Shown: piece by piece, positions 7,750 through 15,844 of the stretch
How the letters are laid out: each line of letters starts with the position of its first letter
Numbering within the stretch: the first letter of the stretch is position 1
NCBI GenBank assembly: GCA_024275095.1
Contig: JAJRZV010000027.1
Span: forward strand, 1 to 17,954
DNA length: 17,954 bases
Reading direction: 5' to 3'
Origin: a bacterium
Lineage (GTDB): Bacteria > JAJRZV01
Program-made: the position numbers and the translations under genes
The notes under the pieces: model-generated
What the model saw: the letters and a program-made list of their open reading frames with translations, nothing else
What the model was told of the DNA's origin: nothing
The model's database searches: none

Positions 7750-7777
7750 ACTATAATTTTAAAGCTTTTTTCTTCAA
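7750..7777 (-). promoter_or_regulatory. Sigma70-type promoter of ribokinase
   Basis: On the minus strand TTGAAG (7772-7777) and TATAGT (7750-7755) are 16 bp apart, 4/6 and 5/6 matches to consensus. The start would be near 7743, giving a leader of about 20 nt that includes the AGGGGGG ribosome site. Confidence 0.45.
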
Positions 7778-7833
7778 AAATCCCTGATAATTTATATGTG
7801 CATAAAAAATTATAAACAGCAAATCCTAACAAT

Positions 7834-8805
7834 CTACATTACGCGTTTCTGAAGGTGTTGGAGTACCTCCCGTGCTTCGCTTTCTATTCGCCTGACAAGG
7901 TCGTATGCTGATGGAATATCATCAATAAGTCCTACCACCTGACCACAGGCAATGACGCCTATGTCCAGGTCTCCACTGAGATACGCCTGAAGCCCGACTT
8001 TTCCTGCTATAAGTGGCATGAGTTCTTCCAGGGTGGCGCCTTTTTCTTCCATGGCAAGGACTTCGAAAGCAGCCTTGTTCTTCCGAACCCGGGCAGGATT
8101 TTTTATAGACCTTTCTACAATCATCGTGTCAGTTTCCTGAGCTTCGAGCATCCACTTTTTGAAATTTTCATGTACAGGACATTCTTTGGTAGCCACGAAC
8201 CTGGTACCCATGACGATACCGTCGGCTCCAAGTGCAAGAGCTGCGATGAGACCCCGACCATCAGCGAAACCTCCTCCAATAAAGAAAGGAATGTTAAGCA
8301 CTTTTCTTGCTTTCTGGGCAAGGATGAGGGACGTCACATCATCCATTCCAGGGTGACCACCGCATTCGAATCCCACAATTGTCACCGCATCAACTCCCAC
8401 ACTTTCGGCCTTTTTGGCGTATCTCACAGCCGGCACCTTGTGAATGATTTTTACTCCGGCTTCCTTCAAACGGGGCACGTAGGGTTCCGGGTTTCTACCG
8501 GCCGTCTCCACGATTTTGACGCCTTCCTCCACAATGACGTCAAAGTATTTGTCGTACATCTCTCCCACTGTCATGACAGGAAGCATGGATACGTTTACAG
8601 CAAAGGGCTTATCAGTCATATCCTTCAATCGTTTGATTTCTTCCCTCAGCTCGCCTGGAGTGGCAAAACTCATGGCGTTAATCGTGCCAAGGCCACCGGC
8701 ATTGGACACGGCAGAGGCAAGTTCGGCCCTGGCCAGCCATTGAAGTCCACCCTGCATCACGGGAATTTCAATTCCCAGCAGTTGTGTAAGCCTTGTTTTT
8801 ATCAT
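7834..8805 (-). CDS. FMN-dependent nitronate monooxygenase / NADH:quinone reductase family protein
   Basis: TIM-barrel flavoprotein of 323 aa, normal for the family. PVMQGGLQWLA (15-25) and ASAVSNAGGLGTI (30-42) are the N-terminal signature; GFECGGHPG at 145-153 carries the conserved His; IGGGFADGRGLIAALALGADG (177-197) and MGTRF (199-203) form the FMN phosphate site. Members oxidise nitronates or act as NADH:quinone reductases. From memory, the GFEC-GHPG version followed by acidic residues is closer to the NADH:quinone reductase type (P. aeruginosa PA1024) than to classical nitronate monooxygenases, so I would not fix the substrate. A FabK enoyl-ACP reductase is a weaker alternative. The ATG is preceded by GGGAGGA. 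It has its own promoter and lies 112 bp upstream of ribokinase, which also has one. Confidence 0.85.
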   Translation of the reverse strand: MIKTRLTQLLGIEIPVMQGGLQWLARAELASAVSNAGGLGTINAMSFATPGELREEIKRLKDMTDKPFAVNVSMLPVMTVGEMYDKYFDVIVEEGVKIVETAGRNPEPYVPRLKEAGVKIIHKVPAVRYAKKAESVGVDAVTIVGFECGGHPGMDDVTSLILAQKARKVLNIPFFIGGGFADGRGLIAALALGADGIVMGTRFVATKECPVHENFKKWMLEAQETDTMIVERSIKNPARVRKNKAAFEVLAMEEKGATLEELMPLIAGKVGLQAYLSGDLDIGVIACGQVVGLIDDIPSAYDLVRRIESEAREVLQHLQKRVM

Positions 8806-8853
8806 CGTGGTCCTCCCTGAGGTTATTTCCCGAATATTTCAGGATGCGGATTA

Positions 8854-8882
8854 TTTATACTGAATGGACAATACGTATTCAA
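8854..8882 (-). promoter_or_regulatory. Sigma70-type promoter of the FMN-dependent enzyme
   Basis: On the minus strand TTGAAT (8877-8882) and TATAAA (8854-8859) are separated by 17 bp, with 4/6 and 5/6 consensus matches. It begins 4 bp after the end of the upstream lipoprotein gene, so the enzyme can be expressed independently of that operon. Confidence 0.5.
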
Positions 8883-8885
8883 CAC

Positions 8886-9587
8886 TCAACGGAGCGAAAA
8901 TACTGTTGAAGGTATTTCAGGATTAAATTCTATATGTTTTAATTGGATGGAAAAAGTGTTCCCATTTTTATCCGTAAAAGTAATTTTCGAAGGGGCCGTA
9001 TGTCTTCCAAGATCTGTGAACTCCAGGACTTTAATTGTGAGGTCGTCCATGCAAATAGTCGCCGAGACCGGAAACGAGTCACTGCATCTCAGGAAAAGTT
9101 TGAGAGAAACATGGGTTTCGCTATACTGGTATCCACACGAAGGGCGGGGTAGTGGAGACCCATCTGCGTATGCCCGTGCAAAATACTTCCCTTGAATAAG
9201 GGTGACGACGATCGCGGGGTTCAACATGAGTCCCATGTAAGTAAGAAAAAAGTCTTCCGGGTTAGGCCAGCGTTCCACCGTTCCATCTGCGAATTTTATA
9301 ACGGAGCCTTCGGGAGTGTTGACGAACGCCATCTCTACCATACCCGTCGGGTTGGTAAAATCTATTCGCAGATACTCACCCGAAGCGTTAAGGAAGAAGC
9401 CTGCCGGGAGGGGAGATGATAATTTTTCAGAATTCTTGATACGAATTTCCCCCTGTGCACGTATGGAATGGACGCTGTTCCACATCTTTGCATAGGCTGA
9501 GGCCCTGTTATAATGAGAGAAAAAGGATGTACATCCCCCACCACTCAGAATAACAATCACAATTAAAGTTATGAGATGCTTTTTCAT
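8886..9587 (-). CDS. LolB/DUF4292-like outer-membrane lipoprotein
   Basis: Predicted lipoprotein of 233 aa: MKK start, hydrophobic core and a lipobox ending SGGGC19 (Gly at -3 is less usual). The mature part is beta-rich, with an early SIRAQGEIRIKN strand pair and a hydrophobic LRIDFTNPTGMVEMAFV stretch, the pattern of LolA/LolB-type half-barrels that bind lipid acyl chains. Four further cysteines lie in the mature part. It follows the TPR lipoprotein gene by 22 bp and is probably co-transcribed and co-functional with it at the outer membrane. The upstream region has no clear Shine-Dalgarno site. Lipoprotein insertion (LolB) is the first guess, but the sequence is too divergent for me to name it. 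Confidence 0.75.
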   Translation of the reverse strand: MKKHLITLIVIVILSGGGCTSFFSHYNRASAYAKMWNSVHSIRAQGEIRIKNSEKLSSPLPAGFFLNASGEYLRIDFTNPTGMVEMAFVNTPEGSVIKFADGTVERWPNPEDFFLTYMGLMLNPAIVVTLIQGKYFARAYADGSPLPRPSCGYQYSETHVSLKLFLRCSDSFPVSATICMDDLTIKVLEFTDLGRHTAPSKITFTDKNGNTFSIQLKHIEFNPEIPSTVFSLR

Positions 9588-9609
9588 TTCTCGGACGGGC
9601 TTTTGGCTT

Positions 9610-11346
9610 TTATTTTTCTATATTATTTTCCAGGCTTTTCAACTTTTCTTCCACCCGCTTTTTTGCCTCCTCTTCATCCGGGGACATGAGAGAAAGAGCC
9701 TTTTTGTAGTGTTGAATAGCTTCTTCTTTCCTTCCCAGTTTGAGCAGTACATCGGCCAAGTGTTCGCGAAGAGTCGGATCACTCGGTACCCTTTCCACTG
9801 CTTTTTTCAAGTACTTGTAAGCGTCAGTATAACGCCCTTGCTGATAGAGAACCCAGCCCATCGAATCAATAATAAATGCATCATCCGGTGCAAGAGAAAG
9901 AGCTTTTCGAATAAGGCGTTCGGCTTCGTCCAGTCGGATTCCCTTTTCCGCATAGGAATAACCGATGTAATTGAGTGCCATATAATTGTTTGGATCAAAC
10001 TTCAGCACCTTTCTCATGAGTTCCAGGCTCTTTTCAAAATTTCCCAGCTTATCCTCTGCAACACCGAGAACAAAATAGAGGGAAGGATACGCCGGATTAA
10101 TACTTATTCCTTGCTGCGCAATATCTTTGGCTTCTACGTAGCGTTTCATTTGAATGTATACCCTGGCCAGCATTTCATATACCTCGGGTCTTCTCGAATA
10201 TTTTTGTTTCAGTTGAACAAGAATGCTTTCAGCTTTTTTGAAGTCTTTTTTATCAGCATACAGACCAGCCAGCTGCATTCGAGCGGTAAAGAAGATGTTT
10301 TCATCTGCTCTCGAGCTGATGGATAAGAGAAACTTTTCTGCTTTATCAAACTGACCTTTACGGGACAAACATACTGCCGAATAAAGCAATGCCATAGGAC
10401 CTGAGGGATAGTGGTCTAAATAAGAGTTAAGGTAGGAAAGAGCCTTGTCGCAATTGCCCATCATGTAATAAACCATGCCTATGGTCAGTTTTAGTTCGGG
10501 AGAAGGCTCTCCCAATTTTTCTACAACGAGAAGGTGGGAAAGAGCTCTGGAATAGTTGCCCAAGACGTAGTAGATCTTTGCCACGCGTGTGTGCAAGTCT
10601 ATTCGGTTCGGATTGATAGAAAGGGCCTTTTCATAAGCGACCGCGGCGTCAGGTAGACGATTGATAATTTCGTATATGCGACCCATATCCTCATATGCAC
10701 CCACAAAAGAAGGATTCAGACTGATGCACTTTTTAAGCGTTTTTACGGCTTCGGTGTATTCTCTGCGTATAAAGTGGATCCGGGAGAGAAAGTAATATCC
10801 CAGAAAGTGTTGTGGGAATTGTTTTATAAATTGTTCTACAACCGTTTCTGCCTTATCAATATTTCCCCTCTCCATCAGCAGGTTTAGAAGAGTGAGCAGG
10901 GCTTCCTTATCTTTGGGACGACGTTTCAAAATCTTTTGAAGAATCTCTACTGCTGTGTCAGTGTGACCGGTGGCCGCATAAATATCTGCGGCGAGAACAA
11001 GAGCGTTTTCGTCCTCCGGGCGTAATTCAAGAGCTTTTTTTATGTGCTCCAGGGCTTCCTGGAAACGCCCCAGACGCGAAAGCACTTCCGCGTACTCCAA
11101 TCTGAGAGCAAAGGCTTCCGGATCTCGTGATACGGCCTCCTCCAGGCTGTCTGCGTATCCGGTGAGGTCGTTCTCATAGGAAAGGTATTGACCCTTTAAA
11201 TAGTAGTAATAAGGATTGTCTGGTTCTACGAAACTCGCCTTGCTGCACTTTCCAGGACACATAGAAGAGCGCATGAAAAGTGAACAGCCCCCCAGTAGAA
11301 CGACAAGGTTTGTGACAGCGATAACAATGTAAGTGTTTTTGCGCAT
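9610..11346 (-). CDS. TPR-repeat outer-membrane lipoprotein
   Basis: About 578 aa. Signal peptide MRKNTYIVIAVTNL with lipobox LLGGC; the acylated Cys would be C21. The rest is almost entirely tandem tetratricopeptide repeats of about 34 residues, such as GRFQEALEHIKKALELRPED, some 14-15 by eye, ending in a short charged tail. TPR superhelices are protein-binding scaffolds; the partner is unknown, the adjacent LolB-like lipoprotein being the obvious candidate. I start at ATG 11346 because it gives a standard lipoprotein signal; GTG at 11370 adds eight polar residues. Neither start has a Shine-Dalgarno site. It diverges from the nucleotidyltransferase gene across 44 bp. Confidence 0.85.
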   Translation of the reverse strand: MRKNTYIVIAVTNLVVLLGGCSLFMRSSMCPGKCSKASFVEPDNPYYYYLKGQYLSYENDLTGYADSLEEAVSRDPEAFALRLEYAEVLSRLGRFQEALEHIKKALELRPEDENALVLAADIYAATGHTDTAVEILQKILKRRPKDKEALLTLLNLLMERGNIDKAETVVEQFIKQFPQHFLGYYFLSRIHFIRREYTEAVKTLKKCISLNPSFVGAYEDMGRIYEIINRLPDAAVAYEKALSINPNRIDLHTRVAKIYYVLGNYSRALSHLLVVEKLGEPSPELKLTIGMVYYMMGNCDKALSYLNSYLDHYPSGPMALLYSAVCLSRKGQFDKAEKFLLSISSRADENIFFTARMQLAGLYADKKDFKKAESILVQLKQKYSRRPEVYEMLARVYIQMKRYVEAKDIAQQGISINPAYPSLYFVLGVAEDKLGNFEKSLELMRKVLKFDPNNYMALNYIGYSYAEKGIRLDEAERLIRKALSLAPDDAFIIDSMGWVLYQQGRYTDAYKYLKKAVERVPSDPTLREHLADVLLKLGRKEEAIQHYKKALSLMSPDEEEAKKRVEEKLKSLENNIEK

Positions 11347-11367
11347 TGTACTTATATGGTTTATATT
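11339..11367 (+). promoter_or_regulatory. Possible promoter of the nucleotidyltransferase gene in the divergent gap
   Basis: TTGCGC (11339-11344) and TATATT (11362-11367) lie 17 bp apart; the -10 matches 5/6, the -35 only 3/6. The start would be near 11374. The element overlaps the start of the divergent TPR gene, so the two promoters would compete. Confidence 0.3.
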
Positions 11368-11390
11368 CACACAGGGAACGTTTTAGTGCA

Positions 11391-12110
11391 ATGCCTAAGA
11401 GTGTTACATACGCTGGTTTTATACTGGCTGCAGGGGAGGGTACCCGCCTGAAGCCTTTAACCGAAAGAGTGCCCAAACCATTGCTTCCCGCAGGAAGAGG
11501 AGTGATGATGGACCGGGCGATAGAATGGCTGGTTTCTGCAGGTGTTCAGCGCATAGTAATAAACACATGGTACAAGAAGAACGTTATTTGCAGTTATGTA
11601 GAACATATAAAAAAGAGACTTTCCGTTCCTGTGTTTACATCGTCCGAGGCATATCTTATGGGCACAGGCGGAGGCCTGCTGAACGCATTGAAACTTTTTG
11701 AAGAAGACGCCGTTATTGTTCACAACTCAGATGTAATCTCCGATGTAGAGCCAAACAGGTTAAAAGAGACTTTTGAATCGCATTCCCACCCTGTGTGCCT
11801 TGTGTGCGTCCCCCATGTGAAAGGTACAACCTCTTTATTTATGGCTGAAAATAGAGTGTATTTGTTTGATCCACCAGAGGATAAAAAATGCGTGCGGGTG
11901 ACATATACAGGGATAGCTGTTTTTGACGCGAGTTTTTTGAGAACATTGCCTCAGGGAAAAGGCGGGTTGGTTGAAAAGGTGATCCTGCCGTCACAGGAGC
12001 GCCATGGGCCGCCTGTCGGGATTTTACATACAGGTCAATGGTGTGATGGAGGTACACCGGAAGGCTACAGGTGTTTTCAAAATATTGTCAATCATTTGCA
12101 GAAAAACTAA
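11391..12110 (+). CDS. Sugar-1-phosphate nucleotidyltransferase (MurU/RmlA-like)
   Basis: Transfers a nucleotidyl group from NTP to a sugar 1-phosphate, making an activated sugar. 239 aa. The N-terminal AGFILAAGEGTRLKPLTE with VPKPLLP at 28-34 is the NTP-binding signature (G15-x-G17-T-R19 and K29); MGTGGGLLNAL (90-100) contacts the base; the metal-binding Asp lies in NSDV at 112-115; WCDGGTPEGY at 217-226 is the C-terminal W-x-D-x-GTP motif. The short length without a left-handed beta-helix domain resembles MurU (MurNAc-1-P uridylyltransferase) or small mannose-1-P guanylyltransferases; no MurU partner kinase is in the window. The start at ATG 11391 places the signature near the N-terminus. 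The stop overlaps that of the convergent glcF by three bases. Confidence 0.88.
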   Translation: MPKSVTYAGFILAAGEGTRLKPLTERVPKPLLPAGRGVMMDRAIEWLVSAGVQRIVINTWYKKNVICSYVEHIKKRLSVPVFTSSEAYLMGTGGGLLNALKLFEEDAVIVHNSDVISDVEPNRLKETFESHSHPVCLVCVPHVKGTTSLFMAENRVYLFDPPEDKKCVRVTYTGIAVFDASFLRTLPQGKGGLVEKVILPSQERHGPPVGILHTGQWCDGGTPEGYRCFQNIVNHLQKN

Positions 12111-13366
12111 GCAATCAATTCTACAGGATGAATACACCGTGTGGTGCACCCCTTTGAAAGCAAAGCACCCTGTATGTGCATCAGGCACCCGGGACATCCG
12201 AGAGCGAGATAATCGGGGTTGTGCTTTACAATATCTTCTACCTTGTCAGAAACAATTTCATCAGCCAGGGAGGCATATTTTACATACATGGTTCCTCCGA
12301 AACCGCAGCATCTGTCTGGAAAATCAAGTTCTTCATATTCGACCTCAGGGTTCAACTGAATGAGTTCCTCCGGTTCGGAATAAACTCCCATCCCACGTTT
12401 AAGATGGCAGCAGTGGTGATAGCACACTTTTATCCTGCGGCCCCACTTTTTTTCGCGACCTCGCAAAAGGTTGCGATGTTCTATGAGAAGTTCGGATATA
12501 TCTTTAACCTTTTGTGAAAACCGTTCAAAGGCCGGGTCGAGGAGAGGGTAAACTTTCCTGAACATGGAGCCACACGAGCCACAGATAACCACAACAGCGT
12601 CCACATTTAACTCAAGAGCAGTGCGAGATATAACACTTGCCTGACGGTGTGCAGCTCCGGCATCTCCCATCTCCAGGGAAGGCAATCCACAACATGGAAG
12701 ATTTCGGGGAGTGTGTATTTCACTGCATATCCATGCCAGGGCCTTGAGGGCGGAAAGATACTGGTTGTGAAAAGCATAATCCACGAAACAACCGGGAAAA
12801 AATAACACACGCGGACCGCGAGGATTGTAGCCCTGATAGGTTTTCTGTCGCAATTCCTGGGGGGGCATTTTTACAGCCGGCACGATTCGGCCTCCCACCA
12901 GGGGTATGAATGAAGGAATCTTTTTCCACTTTTCTGCAAAGGGTAAAAGCATTAGTGCAAGACGGGCCGCGAGAGCTGTTAAATTCAAGCCCTTACGGTG
13001 AGATAGCAACATTGAAACGCCTTTTTCTATTATTCCTGGTTTAATCACGAGTGCGCGCGAGATGCTCAGTACACCCTCAGGATCTACGTGGTTGGGACAG
13101 GCCTCGGTACAGAAACCGCACAGTGTACATTGTTCAAAGGCTTCCCGGAGCCTGCGGGAGTAAGAAATTTCTCCTTTTATAAATGCGTCAACAAGGGCAA
13201 GCCGCCCCCGTGCTGTGGCATACTCTGCTCGAAGTCTGGGAAGCACGGTACAGGATTTTCGGCATGTACCGCAGGAAACGCACAGGTTTAGCTGTTTTTC
13301 AACAAGGTCTTTTATCCTCGAAATTACAGAAGATTGATTGTGTGCTGCGTTGGCGAGATGTTCCAT
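12107..13366 (-). CDS. glcF: Glycolate/D-lactate dehydrogenase iron-sulfur subunit (GlcF-like)
   Basis: Iron-sulfur electron-transfer subunit, 419 aa, usual GlcF length. Two [4Fe-4S] ferredoxin motifs: C29-xx-C32-xx-C35-xxx-C39 and C80-xx-C83-xx-C86-xxx-C90 (followed by P). Two CCG domains follow: C193, CCG at 225-227 and C262-xx-C265; then the HHCCHLKR segment, CCG at 353-355 and C391-xx-C394. All cysteines are present. It would carry electrons from the flavin subunit encoded just upstream (16-bp gap) to the quinone pool or a cytochrome. No membrane span is evident, so attachment to the membrane is peripheral. No Shine-Dalgarno site is visible, which points to translational coupling with glcD. 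Confidence 0.9.
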   Translation of the reverse strand: MEHLANAAHNQSSVISRIKDLVEKQLNLCVSCGTCRKSCTVLPRLRAEYATARGRLALVDAFIKGEISYSRRLREAFEQCTLCGFCTEACPNHVDPEGVLSISRALVIKPGIIEKGVSMLLSHRKGLNLTALAARLALMLLPFAEKWKKIPSFIPLVGGRIVPAVKMPPQELRQKTYQGYNPRGPRVLFFPGCFVDYAFHNQYLSALKALAWICSEIHTPRNLPCCGLPSLEMGDAGAAHRQASVISRTALELNVDAVVVICGSCGSMFRKVYPLLDPAFERFSQKVKDISELLIEHRNLLRGREKKWGRRIKVCYHHCCHLKRGMGVYSEPEELIQLNPEVEYEELDFPDRCCGFGGTMYVKYASLADEIVSDKVEDIVKHNPDYLALGCPGCLMHIQGALLSKGCTTRCIHPVELIA

Positions 13367-13382
13367 TTTGAGGATGTATTTT

Positions 13383-14774
13383 TTATCCCACCAGGGTGTC
13401 TGGAAAAATTTTTCCAGGGTTCATAATTCCGTGTGGGTCAAAAGCATTTTTAATCCGTTTCATGATTTCTATACCCTCCGGTCCAATTTCTATACCAATG
13501 TAGTCTTTTTTTGCGAGTCCGATACCGTGTTCGCCGGAAATCGTGCCTCCAAGTTGAACCACAACCTCCATCAGTGCTTTTACAGCTTCTTTCACTCTCT
13601 GTACTTCATCGTTGTTGCGCTTGTCATAGAGGAAATTGACGTGAATGTTTCCATCACCTGCATGTCCGAAACTTGCACACCGTACGTTGTATCTGGAGGC
13701 TATACCTTCAACAGCTGCTATAAGCTCCGGAAGTTTTTTTCGAGGCACGGTGACGTCTTCGTTCATTTTATGCGGGGCGATATAAGCAAGCGAAGGGCTG
13801 ATCACCCTGCGCGCTTTCCACAATTTCTCCGCGGCAGCTGCGTCCCCGGCTTCCTGGATGTGGAGGGCGTTCTCTGAGGCGAGCGCCTCCTTTATAGCAC
13901 TGGCGGACCGTTTTACCACTTCCTCAAAGCCATCATCTTCTATAAGCAGGAGTGCCATGGCATCTTCTGGAAATTCCATACCGGTAGCTTCTTTCACACA
14001 CATGAGGCACTGTCTATCAATAAATTCCAGCGTTGCTGGAAGGATCTTTCTGGCAATAATCCCGGCTACAGCTTTAGCAGCAGATACATATGAGGCAAAA
14101 TACGCGGCAATGGTTATTTTTGTCTCAGGCTTGGGAAGCAATTTGAGCGTGGCTTGAGTGATAAATCCAAGTGTACCTTCTGAACCTACCATAATGGTGA
14201 CCAGATCGTATCCCACAACTCCTTTAACAGTTCTGACTCCAGCGGAAAACACTTCCCCTTCAGGAAGAGCGAATCTCAGGGCTCTCACGTAATCCCTGGT
14301 AACTCCGTACTTAACAGCACGCAAGCCCCCTGCATTTTCAGCAATATTTCCTCCTATGGTACAGAAGTCGAGACTTGCTGGATCAGGAGGATAGAAAAGT
14401 CCTCGAGCTTCCACGGCCCTGTGGAGTTCACCGGTCACAACACCGGGCTCCACCACAGCAAGGAGTTCTTCTTCGTCTATATCGAGAATTTGCGTCATCC
14501 GTTCTGTTGACACCACGAGTCCTGCCTTCACAGGCACGCTCCCGCCTGAAAGGCCTGTTCCGGCGCCTCGAGGAATTACGGGAATTTTAAATTCGCTGGC
14601 AACAGCAAGGATTTCAGTTACTTCCCCTTCGGTTTCTGGGAAGACCACCGCCGCCGGCATGTATTTCTCGCCTGTAGCATCATAAGAATAAGTAACCCTG
14701 TCCACTTCATGAGTGCTTATTCTCCCGGCTGGAAGAAGGCGCTCAAGTTTTGCGATGGCTTTATCTTCTACCAT
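13383..14774 (-). CDS. glcD: FAD-linked 2-hydroxyacid dehydrogenase (GlcD-like)
   Basis: Flavoprotein of the vanillyl-alcohol-oxidase family that oxidises a 2-hydroxyacid (glycolate or D-lactate) to the 2-oxoacid. 463 aa, complete. FAD-binding domain: PRGAGTGLSGGSVP at 68-81, PDPASLDFCTIGGNIAENAGG (130-150), and VGYDL with GSEGTLG (187-203). C-terminal cap: HAGDGNIHVNF at 371-381, SGEHGIG at 413-419, and the NPGK ending (452-455). The start codon overlaps the alpha/beta hydrolase stop by seven bases, so the three minus-strand genes form one operon. E. coli needs GlcD, GlcE and GlcF together; GlcE is absent here, as in many two-gene GlcD-GlcF systems used with D-lactate. The substrate cannot be fixed from sequence. 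Confidence 0.92.
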   Translation of the reverse strand: MVEDKAIAKLERLLPAGRISTHEVDRVTYSYDATGEKYMPAAVVFPETEGEVTEILAVASEFKIPVIPRGAGTGLSGGSVPVKAGLVVSTERMTQILDIDEEELLAVVEPGVVTGELHRAVEARGLFYPPDPASLDFCTIGGNIAENAGGLRAVKYGVTRDYVRALRFALPEGEVFSAGVRTVKGVVGYDLVTIMVGSEGTLGFITQATLKLLPKPETKITIAAYFASYVSAAKAVAGIIARKILPATLEFIDRQCLMCVKEATGMEFPEDAMALLLIEDDGFEEVVKRSASAIKEALASENALHIQEAGDAAAAEKLWKARRVISPSLAYIAPHKMNEDVTVPRKKLPELIAAVEGIASRYNVRCASFGHAGDGNIHVNFLYDKRNNDEVQRVKEAVKALMEVVVQLGGTISGEHGIGLAKKDYIGIEIGPEGIEIMKRIKNAFDPHGIMNPGKIFPDTLVG

Positions 14775-15571
14775 TTAAGAGAAAATGCAAATTTTAAAAT
14801 TTCTTTTGCCACCTTTCCAGGAGCTTCCAGCATGAGGATATGTCCGCAGCCTCCAATACTGACCATGCTGGAATTTCTGAGCTGGTCCTTCAGATAGTAA
14901 GAATACTTTACAGGTGTTAAAAAGTCTTCTTTGCCACACAAGATTAAAGCGGGTAGAGTGATATTCTTGATATCGTTTGTCCTGTCGAAGTGGTCGCAGG
15001 CGATAAAATCCTGAAGAGCGCACCGACCACTTGAGCGTATAAATGAACGCTCGAGCAAGCGAACAATTTCATCTTTTTTCTTCACAGGCCCCACAGCGTG
15101 AGATAGAAAAGATACCGCGGAATCAGGGTCTTCTTTTAAAGTATTGATGAAAGCCGGGTGCACGCGCAGCCGTGCTCCTGTGGAAACTAGTACTATTCCC
15201 GCCAGGAGTTCCGGATCCTCGAGAGCGGTTTCAAGTGCCACCGCACCACCCATGGAATGGCCCACGAGCAACACACGGGAGAGCCCGAGTTCATTTCGTA
15301 TGAACCGGCGGACACTTCTGGAGTATTCACTCACGTCAGAGGAAGGAGGTTGCCCGGATGATTTTCCATGGCCTGGCAAATCCGGCACAATGACCCGGAA
15401 GTTCTTGGATAACTTCCGTGCCACATCTATCCAGAGGGTACCATCACCCGCGGCTCCATGAATGAGCACGATAGGACGTTGATGCTTCCTTCCCAGGTGT
15501 CGAAAGTAAATACCACCTGTCACAGGCATAAAAACATTATCCGCTTGCTCGCTCCCAAATTCAACAATCAA
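14768..15571 (-). CDS. Alpha/beta-fold hydrolase
   Basis: Hydrolase of 267 aa with a complete catalytic set: oxyanion loop HGAAGD at 38-43, DLPGHGKS at 64-71, nucleophile S106 in GHSMGG (104-109), acid D216 in CGKEDFLTP and His244 in GCGHILMLE. A short helical lid (about 135-200) lies between. The TTG at 15571 has an AAGG site four bases upstream; ATG at 15529 (M15) is the alternative and would still keep the core strands. The first gene of the hydrolase-glcD-glcF operon, it may release a hydroxyacid from an ester or lactone for the dehydrogenase; that is inference. Haloperoxidase- or BioH-like esterases look similar, so the substrate is unknown. Confidence 0.87.
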   Translation of the reverse strand: MIVEFGSEQADNVFMPVTGGIYFRHLGRKHQRPIVLIHGAAGDGTLWIDVARKLSKNFRVIVPDLPGHGKSSGQPPSSDVSEYSRSVRRFIRNELGLSRVLLVGHSMGGAVALETALEDPELLAGIVLVSTGARLRVHPAFINTLKEDPDSAVSFLSHAVGPVKKKDEIVRLLERSFIRSSGRCALQDFIACDHFDRTNDIKNITLPALILCGKEDFLTPVKYSYYLKDQLRNSSMVSIGGCGHILMLEAPGKVAKEILKFAFSLKW

Positions 15572-15615
15572 AAACCTTCATGAATTTCCTTTCTTCATTC
15601 CCGCTGGGATTATTT

Positions 15616-15644
15616 CTGATAGTATTTGGAATCATGCCGTTCAA
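15616..15644 (-). promoter_or_regulatory. Candidate promoter of the hydrolase-glcD-glcF operon
   Basis: On the minus strand TTGAAC (15639-15644) and TATCAG (15616-15621) are separated by 17 bp; each matches 4/6. It would start transcription near 15609, about 38 nt before the TTG start codon. Confidence 0.35.
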
Positions 15645-15679
15645 TGTAATGTTCTTGGTCAATAATCAGTAGCAGGCGC

Positions 15680-15726
15680 CTTTCCACACAGCATGTGGAA
15701 AACCGTGTAGACAAACAGGTGGACAA
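15680..15726. repeat. Cluster of DnaA-box-like 9-mers with 12-bp period
   Basis: CTTTCCACA (15680-15688) faces TGTGGAAAA (15694-15702), giving a perfect 8-bp inverted repeat with a 5-bp centre. Two further copies, TGTAGACAA (15706-15714) and GGTGGACAA (15718-15726), follow at 12-bp steps. Read as reverse complements they match TTATCCACA at 7/9 to 8/9 positions. Three evenly spaced same-orientation copies are directly visible; binding by DnaA is inference. Confidence 0.5.
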
Positions 15727-15807
15727 CATCGAAAACACTTGAGAACATGCGGTCTTGTGTTGCAGTGCGTAATGATTAAGCACGAAAAGACAAGGTGTTA
15801 AGTCACT

Positions 15808-15840
15808 AAAAAATAAAAACTTTTGTGGAAGTGCACAAAA
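15808..15840 (-). terminator. Hairpin with U-tract (second of a tandem pair)
   Basis: On the minus strand TTTTGTG and CACAAAA form a perfect 7-bp stem with a 6-nt loop (15821-15840), followed by GTTTTTATTTTTT. The stem is AT-rich, so it is weaker than the pilin terminator; it lies just beyond the first hairpin and may act as a back-up terminator. Confidence 0.5.
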
Positions 15841-15844
15841 TTTC

